Assembly: GCA_019746975.1 (NCBI GenBank)
Contig: JAIERK010000020.1
Span: forward strand, 1-64,000
Length of the DNA: 64,000 bases
Reading direction: 5' to 3'
DNA from: Candidatus Obscuribacterales bacterium
Lineage (GTDB): Bacteria > Cyanobacteriota > Vampirovibrionia > Obscuribacterales > Obscuribacteraceae
Every line of letters begins with the position of its first letter. Position 1 is the first letter of the stretch. Position numbers and translations under genes: made by a program. The notes beneath the pieces are model-generated. The model ran no database searches, was not told the DNA's origin, and worked only from the letters and a program-made list of their open reading frames with translations. Positions 9,812 through 18,925 of this stretch are shown in pieces.

Positions 9812-9995
9812 AACGCAAAAAATGGCCACTCGATGGCTACGTTTACGTCGAAGTTTCGAGACCAGCTCGTAGGAGCGCAAGCTACCCGCTATTCCAGAGC
9901 ACGCCGAACACGTTTCCGGCTAATCCTTTACTTCGAGGCGGGCGCTGATACAATCAAATATACCTATTTGATCGCGCCGTTTTGGAGCATTACTA

Positions 9996-12083
9996 TTGCA
10001 GGAGCCCGATCGCTACCAGAGGCTCAAGAGCTTTAATGACGTCAAACCTGTTTTTGACAGTGTTTGGATGTTCATTCGTGTAACCATGTCCAGCATCACT
10101 CTTGTGATGTGTCTGGCTGTTTGCGTTCTCACAATGCTGGTTTGTATCCATCTGGCCAGGGTGCCTAACATTTCGCTACTGGAAAATTACCACCCGGGAG
10201 CGACGATATCGATCTATGACATCAACGACAAGCTTATTTGCGTTTTCCCAGAGAGAGAAAAACGTGAACTCGTATCTCTCAAGAATATTTCGAATAATCT
10301 TGTTCTTTCTGTCCTCGCCCAGGAAGACCATTATTTCTACGAGCACCACGGTGTCAGTGCAGAAGGGGTATTGCGCGCGGCATTAGCCAACATTACTGCG
10401 CGAAAGCAAGTGCAGGGCGGCTCGACACTTACTCAGCAGCTCGTGAAGAACGTATTTTTTCCCGACGAAGACAGAACTATTCCTCTGAAGCTGGCAGAGG
10501 GTCTTGTTGCATCACAGATTGAAAATCGGTATTCGAAAGAGAAAATTTTAGAGCTTTATCTCAACCAGATTTACTTCGGTCAGGGAGCCTACGGCGCGGA
10601 GCAAGCAGCAAAGACATATTTTGCTAAATCCGCCAAACAGTTGACCATAGCTGAATCAGCATTCCTCGCTGGTTTGATTAAATCTCCGTCTGTGTTGGGA
10701 GAGCCGTCGCATCGAATTCAAGCTCTCAAACAACAGAAATCTGTGGTGCGAAAGCTAGTCGACTATGGTTTCATTACACAACGCGATGCCTGGGATGCGA
10801 CGCATGAGAAGATGATTTTCAAGAAGGCTGCACCGGTTCAAGAGGTAAAAACCTTTGTTCCTAAGTATCCGTATTACTCGAGTTATGTGGCGCAAATGGT
10901 GACCGATTCAATTCAGACCGGCAGACATGCCGGTCTCAGGGTTTACACTTATCTGGATCAATCGGCTCAGAGAGTGGCGGAAAAATCCCTTAACGACTAT
11001 CAGCATCGCCTCCCTCTTGGACTAGATCAATCCGCGCTTGTTTCGATGCGATTGAAAGACGGAGCAGTCTTGGCGATGGTTGGTGGAATCGGTCCCTATC
11101 TGGACAATCAATGGAATTCCGCAGTTCATCCGCACACTATGGGTTCGGCCTTCAAGCCGTTTGTATACTTGACGGCATTCGAACAACACATACTCACACC
11201 ATCAAGCTCGATTTCCGACTCACCGCTGATGGTGCTCGACGTCGGCGATACAATCTGGGAGCCAAGCAATTTTGACAAGAAGTTCATGGGCATGATTTCA
11301 GTGGAACAGGCTCTCGCCTTTTCACGAAACGTTTGCAGCGTACGTGTTGCACAACAGACCGGCATCCCTCTGATCATCGACACCGCCAGGCGAGCCGGGA
11401 TAACGGAGCCTTTGGCACCGACTCTGGCGCTGTCGCTCGGCAGCTCTGCCGCATCTCCGTTGTCCATGGCTTGCGCCTATGGAACACTTGCTCGCGGCGG
11501 TTTGTTCGTCCCTCCCCAATTTATCAGGAGAATTGACGACGAGCATGGCAAAGCCATTGTGAGCTTCGATTCGCCGAATCCCGTTCGGGTACTGGACAAA
11601 GATGCAACGGTTCAGATCGTCGAGATTTTGAAAAAGGTGGTTTACGGCGGTACCGGCACGCAGGCACGGTTATCGGGCATCCCCTGTGCAGGTAAAACAG
11701 GCACCGCCAATGATGCTAAAGATCTCTGGTTCGTCGGATTCACGCCGGACCTTGTCACCGCCGTCTGGACTGGTAACTCGCAGCACAAATCTGTTGCTGG
11801 AGGGCGTAAAGTCACTGGCGGCACCATCTCAGCGGTCATGTGGCGAAAGTATAATCAAGCTTTTTACTCGACTCATTCTCGACCCGCGTACTCTTTAGTT
11901 GGGGGGGACGATAAGTCGCTTACTCCACTGAGCGCTGGTAAATCTGTCCAACCGATTATCGCTTCTCCGGATATGCAGGCGGTACGACCAAGGCGAGGAC
12001 GCTATCGTGCACCGCCAGCGGTGGCACCATCCGCGAAATCACAACATGGAACCGGGATAACAGAGTATCAATGGGATAACTGA
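9996..12083 (+). CDS. Class A penicillin-binding protein (PBP1A-like)
   Basis: A 695-residue bifunctional murein synthase. After an N-terminal anchor (about 27-52) comes a GT51 glycosyltransferase domain with the catalytic EDHYFYEHHG near 108-118, GGSTLTQQLVKN near 142 and ILELYLNQIYFGQGAYG near 185-200. The transpeptidase domain follows with the active-site SAFK (about 384), SRN (about 442) and KTGTAND (about 566). The start is TTG at 9996 with GGAG exactly eight bases upstream. The C-terminal 60 residues are a basic, Pro/Ala-rich tail. It polymerises lipid II and cross-links peptides on the outer face of the cytoplasmic membrane, probably with the RlpA-like protein encoded just upstream. 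Confidence 0.96.
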   Translation: MQEPDRYQRLKSFNDVKPVFDSVWMFIRVTMSSITLVMCLAVCVLTMLVCIHLARVPNISLLENYHPGATISIYDINDKLICVFPEREKRELVSLKNISNNLVLSVLAQEDHYFYEHHGVSAEGVLRAALANITARKQVQGGSTLTQQLVKNVFFPDEDRTIPLKLAEGLVASQIENRYSKEKILELYLNQIYFGQGAYGAEQAAKTYFAKSAKQLTIAESAFLAGLIKSPSVLGEPSHRIQALKQQKSVVRKLVDYGFITQRDAWDATHEKMIFKKAAPVQEVKTFVPKYPYYSSYVAQMVTDSIQTGRHAGLRVYTYLDQSAQRVAEKSLNDYQHRLPLGLDQSALVSMRLKDGAVLAMVGGIGPYLDNQWNSAVHPHTMGSAFKPFVYLTAFEQHILTPSSSISDSPLMVLDVGDTIWEPSNFDKKFMGMISVEQALAFSRNVCSVRVAQQTGIPLIIDTARRAGITEPLAPTLALSLGSSAASPLSMACAYGTLARGGLFVPPQFIRRIDDEHGKAIVSFDSPNPVRVLDKDATVQIVEILKKVVYGGTGTQARLSGIPCAGKTGTANDAKDLWFVGFTPDLVTAVWTGNSQHKSVAGGRKVTGGTISAVMWRKYNQAFYSTHSRPAYSLVGGDDKSLTPLSAGKSVQPIIASPDMQAVRPRRGRYRAPPAVAPSAKSQHGTGITEYQWDN

Positions 12084-12230
12084 GTTCGAGCACTGTTCTA
12101 TATTGATAGATCTCCGCAATATCAAAAGCCCATTGTCTGAAATATATCGGTCCGCGTCCCGAAACCCAATAGCCACGATCGCTGCATTGATGGCACGTTA
12201 AATGCCGTACGTGGTAATACGCAAGTTCTC

Positions 12231-12258
12231 TTGACTACCTGCTGTCGCAGAGTAAGAT
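12231..12258 (+). promoter_or_regulatory. Candidate sigma-70-type promoter
   Basis: TTGACT at 12231 and TAAGAT at 12253 are separated by 16 bases and lie about 40 bases before the small membrane-protein gene at 12300. The -10 matches consensus in four of six positions. Confidence 0.45.
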
Positions 12259-12299
12259 CACAAACAGGAAACCCGTGGTCGGTTCACGAGCAGGGATAA

Positions 12300-12746
12300 A
12301 TGTTATACCATCATCCACCATCTGAAGAACTCAGGCAGACGTTTCAAGACCTGAATGTCAGGTCGACAGCTTCGGCAAAAGCAATTCACCAACAGAAGTG
12401 TGCTTGTTGCCATACGAAAGCACCGGATCGCAACCATCGTGAGTTGAAGTTTTTGGCGATTGTAGTATTTGCAATTACGCTGATGCTAGTCGCGTTGAAT
12501 GCGTATCAAAGAGATATTCGAGCACAAAACGATCTTTCTCTTGATTCAGATCTTGGTCCCGGTGCAACCAAGGCCGCGGAGTCATCATTTCCACAGAAGA
12601 CACCCACGCTCAACGGACCGATTGTTTATGTTCCGGTCGCAACCGCCTCTCCGGCAGTGGTTCGTCCCAGTGAACCAGCGCTACAATATATCGCTGTGCC
12701 ATTTGAAACATCCAGAGTACGGTTGAAGCATGTAGTTGGTCGTTAG
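12300..12746 (+). CDS. Single-pass membrane protein of unknown function
   Basis: 148 residues. A hydrophilic N terminus with a cysteine cluster (KCACCHTK near 33-40) precedes one membrane helix at about 50-69. An extracytoplasmic Pro/Ala/Val-rich tail follows. CACCH formally fits the haem c motif CxxCH but lies on the probable cytoplasmic side, so I do not read it as a cytochrome. The ATG at 12300 has AGGG just upstream, and a promoter-like pair lies before it. No domain is recognised. Confidence 0.6.
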   Translation: MLYHHPPSEELRQTFQDLNVRSTASAKAIHQQKCACCHTKAPDRNHRELKFLAIVVFAITLMLVALNAYQRDIRAQNDLSLDSDLGPGATKAAESSFPQKTPTLNGPIVYVPVATASPAVVRPSEPALQYIAVPFETSRVRLKHVVGR

Positions 12747-12914
12747 ACCTTCGAAAAATGTTTCGTCGAAACAGAATAAACGATTTGAAAGTGCGGCTTT
12801 GTCTCCACCGGCCGAGGCAAATACTTTGCTCTCGCTCACGGACACGAAGTCGATGAGGTAATTATGCAATTGACTGCGATCGACGGACGTCCTCTGTGAG
12901 ATCGATCAATTGCG

Positions 12915-13517
12915 CTACTTCGGTAGCTTGTCGACGGTCACACCGAACTCGCCTATCACTGTTCCGGACTTATCTTTCATTTGGACCCAACGGATGTATT
13001 CGGGAACAGGTAATTTTGCTTTTTCGTAGACATCTTTGACCTTCTTCTCGAAGTCCGCACTCTTCGCCGATTCCAGTTTGATACCATTAGGCAAACCTGT
13101 CGATATGTCATCGCACATGCTGTCCGCCGCCTTCACGCCGCCGGCTTTCAGCTGATGTTCTATTGCCGCTGCAACCAACGCCTTCCCGTCCTCATCGAGA
13201 TTGACTTTGTTACCTTGCGACAGAAACTTAGCGGTGGCTTCTGCTACCTTAAGACGTGCCTTTGCCTTTTGTTCTGGAGTTTGGGTCTTGAAGTCTTCCT
13301 CTTTTGGCGCATCTTTCGGCGGATCCATGCCACAGAAGAGTTCCAAGTTGTTGCCACCAGTTGCATTGGAATTTTTTGAAGCGGATTTGTGCATGGCGTT
13401 GAATTCCGGATCGGCCATATTCGGCCTGATTGCATCGGATGCGGTGCCGCTGCTTTTGTCAGCACCATCATTGGCATCATAAGGTTTATTGAATTCGAAT
13501 TGTTGTTGAGCTTGCAT
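12915..13517 (-). CDS. Hypothetical soluble protein
   Basis: 200 residues, hydrophilic, with no signal peptide or membrane segment. The first 75 residues look disordered (Asn, Asp, Ser, Lys). A helical middle (TPEQKAKARLKVAEATAKF) and a C-terminal part with beta-strand character (YIRWVQMKDKSG, VIGEFGVTV) follow. The ATG at 13517 has GGAAG seven bases upstream. It sits 89 bases beyond the stop-distal start of the methyltransferase gene's neighbour region and converges with the gene ending at 12746. I recognise no family; it could be lineage-specific. Confidence 0.7.
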   Translation of the reverse strand: MQAQQQFEFNKPYDANDGADKSSGTASDAIRPNMADPEFNAMHKSASKNSNATGGNNLELFCGMDPPKDAPKEEDFKTQTPEQKAKARLKVAEATAKFLSQGNKVNLDEDGKALVAAAIEHQLKAGGVKAADSMCDDISTGLPNGIKLESAKSADFEKKVKDVYEKAKLPVPEYIRWVQMKDKSGTVIGEFGVTVDKLPK

Positions 13518-13606
13518 CGTTGTTCTTCCATGTTAACCATGAAAAGTTCTATACGAGACAAATTGCATTCCGACACTAGTTGTTTAGATATTGGCAAATT
13601 ATTTTT

Positions 13607-15091
13607 CTAGCCGGGCTCACTGCTACCCATCGGATGGTAGTACGCAAACGCGCCACCGCCGCGCCAGCCAGAGAGCTTGGACACACCGGTAGGATCACCG
13701 CCGACGACGTTTTTCAGTCTGGACACGGGGCAATCAAGAAAGTAATCACCGCGTTCTACGGCAAGCCATCGTCTCGACATTTTGTGTGCCACCGCCGCTG
13801 TGGTGCCGCTGCCTGCGAAGAGATCTATTACAAGATCTCCCGATTCAGTAGTGAGGGCGAGTAGTCTGTATAAAAGATGCTCGGGCTTTTTGCTACGAGA
13901 GAACAGCACTCCGCCTTCGTTTGCAAGATCTGCTTTTGGTATTTCTGCATGAGACCAGAAATCCGTGAGCTTATTCCGTTTTATTATGGTGCCGTCTCGC
14001 ACCGAGCTTGAGTCCTTTAGCCAGGCGCACAGCTCCCGGTTGAAGTAGTACAGAGTCTTTTGGCTATCCTTGTACTTTCCTCGTTGGGGAACATATTCAA
14101 GACTATAAAGTGTCTCCTTTGATAAACCCGCAATGATACTACTTTGAAAAGAACTTTCCTTCTGGACGTTCTGGGTTCGGAAGATTTTATCGAAACTATC
14201 TATATATTGAGAATCGATTTCCGATCTTCGTTGTTCGAAATCCTTCAGTGAGATGCTTCGTATTTGAAATCCATCGTGTTCGAAAAGACGTGCAGGAAAA
14301 TCCGTCTGTGTCTCAATCTCTTTGATTAACCGACGTTGTCCCTCATCAACCAGAACTTTGCGATATCGCTTCATCACTTCTCGGTTGATTGGGCGTTCAT
14401 ATCCGACATCGTTTAGCTTTCGTTTGTCAAGGCTGTAGATGAGGATATACTCCTTCGTGTTGAGTATTACAGAACCCTGACCTAAACCAGCGCTTCCTGA
14501 TCGCTCATAGGCGACGCACGCGACAAAATACTTCTCGCCCACTATCCTGTCCAGCAGCATTCGCAAATATGGCATTTCAGAATCATCAATGCTAAGGCAA
14601 ATGGAACCATCTGTGGTGAGTAGCGGCACCACTCTCGAAACTACGTTTTCCATCATCGAAAGCCATTCTGATCTCTCGAAATTATCTTTGTAAGAGTAGT
14701 GGGTGTTGCCTGTATTGTATGGCGGATCTATGTAGAACAAGCGAACCTTGCCCTTCAGGCTGTTCTGAATGGTGTCCAAAAAGGTGATGTTATCGCAGTT
14801 GTATAGTGCCCCGTCGATCCTCAAATCTGACTGCAGCTCATTCAGCAAGCGTGCCTTTAGTTGCGCACCGAGATGTCTAGAATCAACAGGGCAATCGCTG
14901 TTACGGTGACTGGATCGACTCGACCACTCGCTGACCATGGCGGGGACGGCTGCGACCAGATGCGCCAGCTGTTGTGGTACTGCATCCAGTGTTATGCAAA
15001 ATTCGAGATACAACTTCTGATCGGTGAGATCAGGCGGCCAACTTTGCAGTTCGGCTGCTATGCTGTTTCTCTCTGGTTCTGTCCGACCCAT
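13607..15091 (-). CDS. Orphan beta-class DNA (adenine-N6) methyltransferase
   Basis: 494 residues. Motif IV (DPPYNTG, about 122-128) precedes motif I (FAGSGTT, about 422-428), the order that defines beta-class enzymes such as the Mod subunits of type III systems. A long central region of about 250 residues between them should contain the target-recognition domain. It transfers a methyl group from S-adenosylmethionine, most likely to adenine N6 given DPPY. No Res or other nuclease gene is adjacent, so it appears solitary. The start at 15091 has GGAG five bases upstream, and the gene begins 21 bases after asnS, suggesting co-transcription. The target-recognition region reads as more A/T-rich than its neighbours, hinting at acquisition by transfer. 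Confidence 0.9.
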   Translation of the reverse strand: MGRTEPERNSIAAELQSWPPDLTDQKLYLEFCITLDAVPQQLAHLVAAVPAMVSEWSSRSSHRNSDCPVDSRHLGAQLKARLLNELQSDLRIDGALYNCDNITFLDTIQNSLKGKVRLFYIDPPYNTGNTHYSYKDNFERSEWLSMMENVVSRVVPLLTTDGSICLSIDDSEMPYLRMLLDRIVGEKYFVACVAYERSGSAGLGQGSVILNTKEYILIYSLDKRKLNDVGYERPINREVMKRYRKVLVDEGQRRLIKEIETQTDFPARLFEHDGFQIRSISLKDFEQRRSEIDSQYIDSFDKIFRTQNVQKESSFQSSIIAGLSKETLYSLEYVPQRGKYKDSQKTLYYFNRELCAWLKDSSSVRDGTIIKRNKLTDFWSHAEIPKADLANEGGVLFSRSKKPEHLLYRLLALTTESGDLVIDLFAGSGTTAAVAHKMSRRWLAVERGDYFLDCPVSRLKNVVGGDPTGVSKLSGWRGGGAFAYYHPMGSSEPG

Positions 15092-15112
15092 CGACTCTCC
15101 ACCGGTCGCGCT

Positions 15113-16543
15113 CTAAAAGTCGGCCGATTTTGGTGCACGTGGGAAGGGAATGACGTCGCGAATATTGCCCATACCAGTCACGAATTGTACAGTCCGCTCT
15201 AGACCTAGACCGAAGCCTGCGTGAGGTACCGTACCGAATCGACGGAGGTCGAGATACCACCAGTACTCCTCGGGATCGAGATCGCAAGCTTTCATCCGCT
15301 CGATCAGAACGTCCAGTCGCTCCTCTCTCTGACTACCGCCAATGATCTCACCCACTTTCGGGACTAGCACGTCCATAGCTCGTACAGTTTTTCCGTCATC
15401 ATTGAGCCGCATGTAAAAGGCTTTGATGTCTTTTGGATAGTCGTAGACGATGACCGGCTTTTTGAACTTTGTTTCGGTCAGATAGCGTTCGTGTTCAGAC
15501 TGCAAATCGATGCCCCAGCTGACGGGGAATTCAAAATTTTGACCGGACTTCAACAAAATGTCGACTGCCTCAGTGTAGGAAATGCGGACGAAATCACTGT
15601 CCACTATATGCTTGAGAGTCTCGAGCACGGTCTTGTCGATCCACTGATTAAAGAAGTCCATGTCCTGACCACAGTTAGTCATGACGTCCGTGAAAATCGT
15701 CTTCAGAAAGCTCTCAGCGCACTCCATGTCGCCTTCCAGATCGCAGAAGGCCATCTCCGGTTCAATCATCCAGAATTCAGCCAGATGTCGCGAAGTATTG
15801 GAGTTCTCCGCGCGGAATGTTGGACCGAATGTGTAAACGTTGCTCAACGCAGTGGCGTAAATCTCGGCTTCGAGCTGTCCGCTGACGGTCAGATGGGTGG
15901 CTCGTCCGAAGAAATCTTGCTCAAAGTCGATATCACCTTTGGTGCCATTTTCGCCTTCTTTTCGGGGCGGATTCTTCAGATCAAGGCAGGTCACATTGAA
16001 CATTTGACCTGCGCCTTCGCAGTCCGACGCTGTAATGATTGGAGTGTGCACATAAAGGAAGCCACGCGATTGGAAAAAATTGTGAATGGAACGAGACACC
16101 TCATTCCGCACTCTCGCGATTGCCCCGAACGTATTGGTCCTCGGCCTGAGGTGCGCTATAGAACGCAAGAATTCCATTGAAGTTGCCTTCTTCTGCAATG
16201 GATAGGTCGCTGAATCGGAATAGCCCACAACCACTACAGATTCGGCTTTGACTTCGGTCGTTTGTCCTTTGCCTGGTGACTCGATCACTTCACCTACAAC
16301 TTCGATGCTGCTTCCGATGCCGGTCTTCAGTATTTCGCTCTCGTAGTTGGGCAGGGCCGCTTCAGCCAGGACCTGCACACTCTTCATGCATGAGCCATCA
16401 TTCAATTCGATAAAGGAGAAACCTCCTTTCGAGTCGCGTCGAGTGCGAACCCAACCACAAAGTTTGATCTTCTTACCGATGCTGTCTTTATCCAGCGCTT
16501 CTTTCACTCGAATTTTTTTCAGTTCTTCCACTTTTGTGGTCAT
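15113..16543 (-). CDS. asnS: Asparagine-tRNA ligase
   Basis: A 476-residue class IIb aminoacyl-tRNA synthetase that charges tRNA-Asn with asparagine using ATP. The N-terminal OB-fold anticodon-binding domain ([20 protein letters not shown]) is followed by the catalytic core. That core carries class II motif 2 ([20 protein letters not shown]) and motif 3 ([15 protein letters not shown]). An asparagine-specific insertion region after [11 protein letters not shown] fits AsnRS rather than AspRS. The ATG at 16543 has AGGAG seven bases upstream. It lies 51 bases after the O-methyltransferase gene and 21 before the DNA methyltransferase gene, all on the minus strand, so the three probably form one operon. 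Confidence 0.97.
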   Translation of the reverse strand: MTTKVEELKKIRVKEALDKDSIGKKIKLCGWVRTRRDSKGGFSFIELNDGSCMKSVQVLAEAALPNYESEILKTGIGSSIEVVGEVIESPGKGQTTEVKAESVVVVGYSDSATYPLQKKATSMEFLRSIAHLRPRTNTFGAIARVRNEVSRSIHNFFQSRGFLYVHTPIITASDCEGAGQMFNVTCLDLKNPPRKEGENGTKGDIDFEQDFFGRATHLTVSGQLEAEIYATALSNVYTFGPTFRAENSNTSRHLAEFWMIEPEMAFCDLEGDMECAESFLKTIFTDVMTNCGQDMDFFNQWIDKTVLETLKHIVDSDFVRISYTEAVDILLKSGQNFEFPVSWGIDLQSEHERYLTETKFKKPVIVYDYPKDIKAFYMRLNDDGKTVRAMDVLVPKVGEIIGGSQREERLDVLIERMKACDLDPEEYWWYLDLRRFGTVPHAGFGLGLERTVQFVTGMGNIRDVIPFPRAPKSADF

Positions 16544-16594
16544 ATTGCGGCTCCTATTAGCTCCTTCAAGGATTTGCTACTATCTGAAATTCAT

Positions 16595-17230
16595 CTATCG
16601 TTTTCTGATGAAAAATAATCCGTCGCGCACCGTCAGCAATACCTTATCTACTCGACTATCGTTGGCAATGTGATCGTTGAAATCGCAGATTGCCTTTGCA
16701 TCGTCAGTCTTTGGATCAAGGACCCCACCGCTCCACAAAACGTTGTCCACGAGGATAACGCCGCCGGAATTCATTTTTGCAAGAATAGCTTCGTAGTAGT
16801 TTTTGTAATTGGTTTTGTCGGCGTCGATAAATGCCATGTCGATTGGTCCGTCAATCTTTTCGATGGACTTCAGCGCGGGACCTTCCATGACCTCGATTTT
16901 CTTTCCGTGCTCGCTCTTGGCAAAATACTTTCTCGCTACTGCGAGACATACCGGGTCCAGATCTAGTGTTATGAGTCGACCAGCTTCCGGCAGCCCTTCT
17001 GCCATTGAAAGGCTGGCGTAACCGGTGAACGTGCCGACTTCAACGACGGTTTTTGCTCCTGTGACCTTGACCATCATTTTGAGAATCTGCCCTTCAATCG
17101 GTCCCGTAAGCATCTGAGGCATGTCCATCTGCTCATAGGTTTCTCTTTGCAGCTGCTCCAGGACGTCGGCGTGTTTTTCCGTCTTTGACTGGGCATACTC
17201 TTCGATGCCCGGCTTCATTACCGTCAACAT
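16595..17230 (-). CDS. SAM-dependent O-methyltransferase (CCoAOMT type)
   Basis: 211 residues, the usual length for the caffeoyl-CoA O-methyltransferase-like family. SAM-binding motif I is VVEVGTFTGYASL. An acidic LDLDP that binds the ribose, the metal-binding AFIDADKTNYKNYYE and GGVILVDNVLWSG follow in the expected order. In bacteria such enzymes methylate catechol-like hydroxyls of small molecules; the substrate here is unknown. The ATG at 17230 has GGAGG seven bases upstream, making it the likely first gene of the operon with asnS. Confidence 0.93.
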   Translation of the reverse strand: MLTVMKPGIEEYAQSKTEKHADVLEQLQRETYEQMDMPQMLTGPIEGQILKMMVKVTGAKTVVEVGTFTGYASLSMAEGLPEAGRLITLDLDPVCLAVARKYFAKSEHGKKIEVMEGPALKSIEKIDGPIDMAFIDADKTNYKNYYEAILAKMNSGGVILVDNVLWSGGVLDPKTDDAKAICDFNDHIANDSRVDKVLLTVRDGLFFIRKR

Positions 17231-17405
17231 GGCTTATCCTCCATTGAATCAGTGATTTATATCAGATCAGCCTGAAAAAGGGAGCCAAACTCCGGATTTT
17301 ATTAACGCTTGCACATAGCTTTGAGTGTGACAGGTTGCAGTCTTGAACTTGCCGCAGCAAACTGTGGCAAAATTCATAGTGTGCGTTTAGGAGCACAAAT
17401 CACCT

Positions 17406-18305
17406 ATGTCGACATCAAAGTCTTCGCGCCGCTCTTTTATTAAAACACTGCTGTCTTCCGTGGGCGCCCTGGGCTCATTTGAATTGGGCGCGTTTGGTCA
17501 AGCAAAGCAAGCGGAAGTCTTCAAGGGAAAATCCGTATTCAATCGGATCTTGTCGAAGTCGAGTCACTGGCGCACATTGCCGATCGGCGTGTTGATGGGC
17601 AAAATTGCAAGAGAGCTCGAGGGGACTCCCTATCAATCGCACACACTAGAGCTAGCAGTTGATCGTGAGATCTGCTCAGTCAATTTAGAAGGTCTGGATT
17701 GCGTGACGTTCTTTGAGACTACGCTAGGTTTCGCTCGCATGTTAAAGAAAGGGGGCAGCACGCCAGAAGCGCTTCTGAATGAAGTGGCCTTCACCCGATA
17801 TCGAGGCGGCGTTGCCGGCGATTTCAGCTCTCGCCTCCATTACACAAGTGATTGGCTGTTCGACAACCAAGTTAAGCATTCGATTCAACTGCTTGCCGAT
17901 TTACCTGGAAGCGAGTTGTTTCGACCGCAGGTTGGCTTCATGTCCACTCATTCCGGCAGTTACCCTCAATTGGTGGCTCATCCGGAAATGATCGAGAAAA
18001 TTCGGAACCAGGAAGAGAAAATCAACAGCCGCTCGTTCGAGTTCATCCCTCTCAACAAACTCTCAGAAGCAGAGCCGATGTTGAGAACAGGGGATATAGT
18101 CGGACTCTGTACAAACCAGCCTGGTCTCGATATATCGCATACCGGCCTGGTCTATTGCGGTGATGATGGAATTCCGCATTTTATGCACGCTTCATCGCTA
18201 AAGGGCAATTATAAGGTGACGCTACAGGCGGTGCCAATCAGCAAAACCTGGGTGTCGTCCAAGACTATCACAGGTGCAATCTTTGCAAGACCGCTTGAGC
18301 CCTAG
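17406..18305 (+). CDS. Tat-exported DUF1460 peptidoglycan hydrolase-like protein
   Basis: 299 residues. The N terminus SSRRSFIKTLLSS is a good twin-arginine export signal. The body matches the DUF1460 family, a NlpC/P60-related fold found in N-acetylmuramoyl-alanine amidase-like enzymes. It has a nucleophile-type Cys in LDCVTFFE near residue 98 and a His in ISHTGLVY near 245, with the GDIVG loop before it. It is therefore probably a cell-wall peptide hydrolase acting in the periplasm, folded before export. It is transcribed divergently from the O-methyltransferase operon. The PBP and RlpA genes lie 5-9 kb away. Confidence 0.85.
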   Translation: MSTSKSSRRSFIKTLLSSVGALGSFELGAFGQAKQAEVFKGKSVFNRILSKSSHWRTLPIGVLMGKIARELEGTPYQSHTLELAVDREICSVNLEGLDCVTFFETTLGFARMLKKGGSTPEALLNEVAFTRYRGGVAGDFSSRLHYTSDWLFDNQVKHSIQLLADLPGSELFRPQVGFMSTHSGSYPQLVAHPEMIEKIRNQEEKINSRSFEFIPLNKLSEAEPMLRTGDIVGLCTNQPGLDISHTGLVYCGDDGIPHFMHASSLKGNYKVTLQAVPISKTWVSSKTITGAIFARPLEP

Positions 18306-18619
18306 GTTCACCTGCAGAGAATAAATTCGATTTCAGGCAGAGGCTCGAACTGTCAGTAAGTTAAATCATCCCGGCATAGCCCGGGTATTCGACTTTGGTC
18401 TTGTTGGATCAGTTCCGTATCGCAATTAGTCGCGGGGGGCCCGGCAGCAACGCAGGCTAAGCGTCGTAACGTTTCTGTAACATGTTTTGTGTAATTATGT
18501 AGTCCTGGTTGTTTGTCGCAATACCCATATGTCTAGACTCCTGCAGGGCGCTGGCGGTCGTGATTTCTTGATCTATTGGTTTTGCGCAGTTTCTACTTTA
18601 CGAATCGGGTATACATACA
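18306..18619. other. Intergenic region upstream of the giant-protein locus
   Basis: 314 bases with no convincing gene. A G/C-rich patch around 18434-18450 and several short A/T stretches are present, but no well-spaced -35/-10 pair or strong hairpin could be identified. It must hold the promoter for the giant gene unless that lies inside the preceding small frame. Confidence 0.5.
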
Positions 18620-18907
18620 ATGATTGGCGGTTCACCTCAGTGTCGAAATTTTCTTCCCGAGATTACTATCGAAGTTGCTGGCGCGGCCGGTAGTGTCAAG
18701 CCCTCAATTACTGGCTGTGAGCGCGATTGGATTCGCAAGATAGAAGAGAGCTTTAACGACAGACGGAGAAGCGTGGAGTCTATTTCCCAGATTTGTGGTC
18801 AAGTTGATACCAACCTTTCGTCTGAAGCTGTCGAAGTCGATTTGGTTTCACGCTTTCTTTCGCAATCCCCCATGTCGCCCCTGGTGGAATTGTTCAATTA
18901 TTGCTGA
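18620..18907 (+). CDS. Possible small protein preceding the giant gene
   Basis: 95 codons ending 18 bases before the giant gene's ATG, on the same strand. The composition is ordinary for a soluble protein (WIRKIEESFNDRRRSVESI, VDLVSRFLSQSPMSPLVELF), with no signal peptide or known domain. There is no clear ribosome binding site before its ATG. It may be a real leader protein co-transcribed with the giant gene, or a chance frame. Confidence 0.4.
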   Translation: MIGGSPQCRNFLPEITIEVAGAAGSVKPSITGCERDWIRKIEESFNDRRRSVESISQICGQVDTNLSSEAVEVDLVSRFLSQSPMSPLVELFNYC

Positions 18908-18925
18908 CGCTGACCGAGGGGGGAC

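Noticed and set aside
12396-12425. CACCH, a formal CxxCH haem c motif, in the small membrane protein
   Set aside because: It lies before the only membrane helix, so on the probable cytoplasmic side, with no signal peptide and no cytochrome context.
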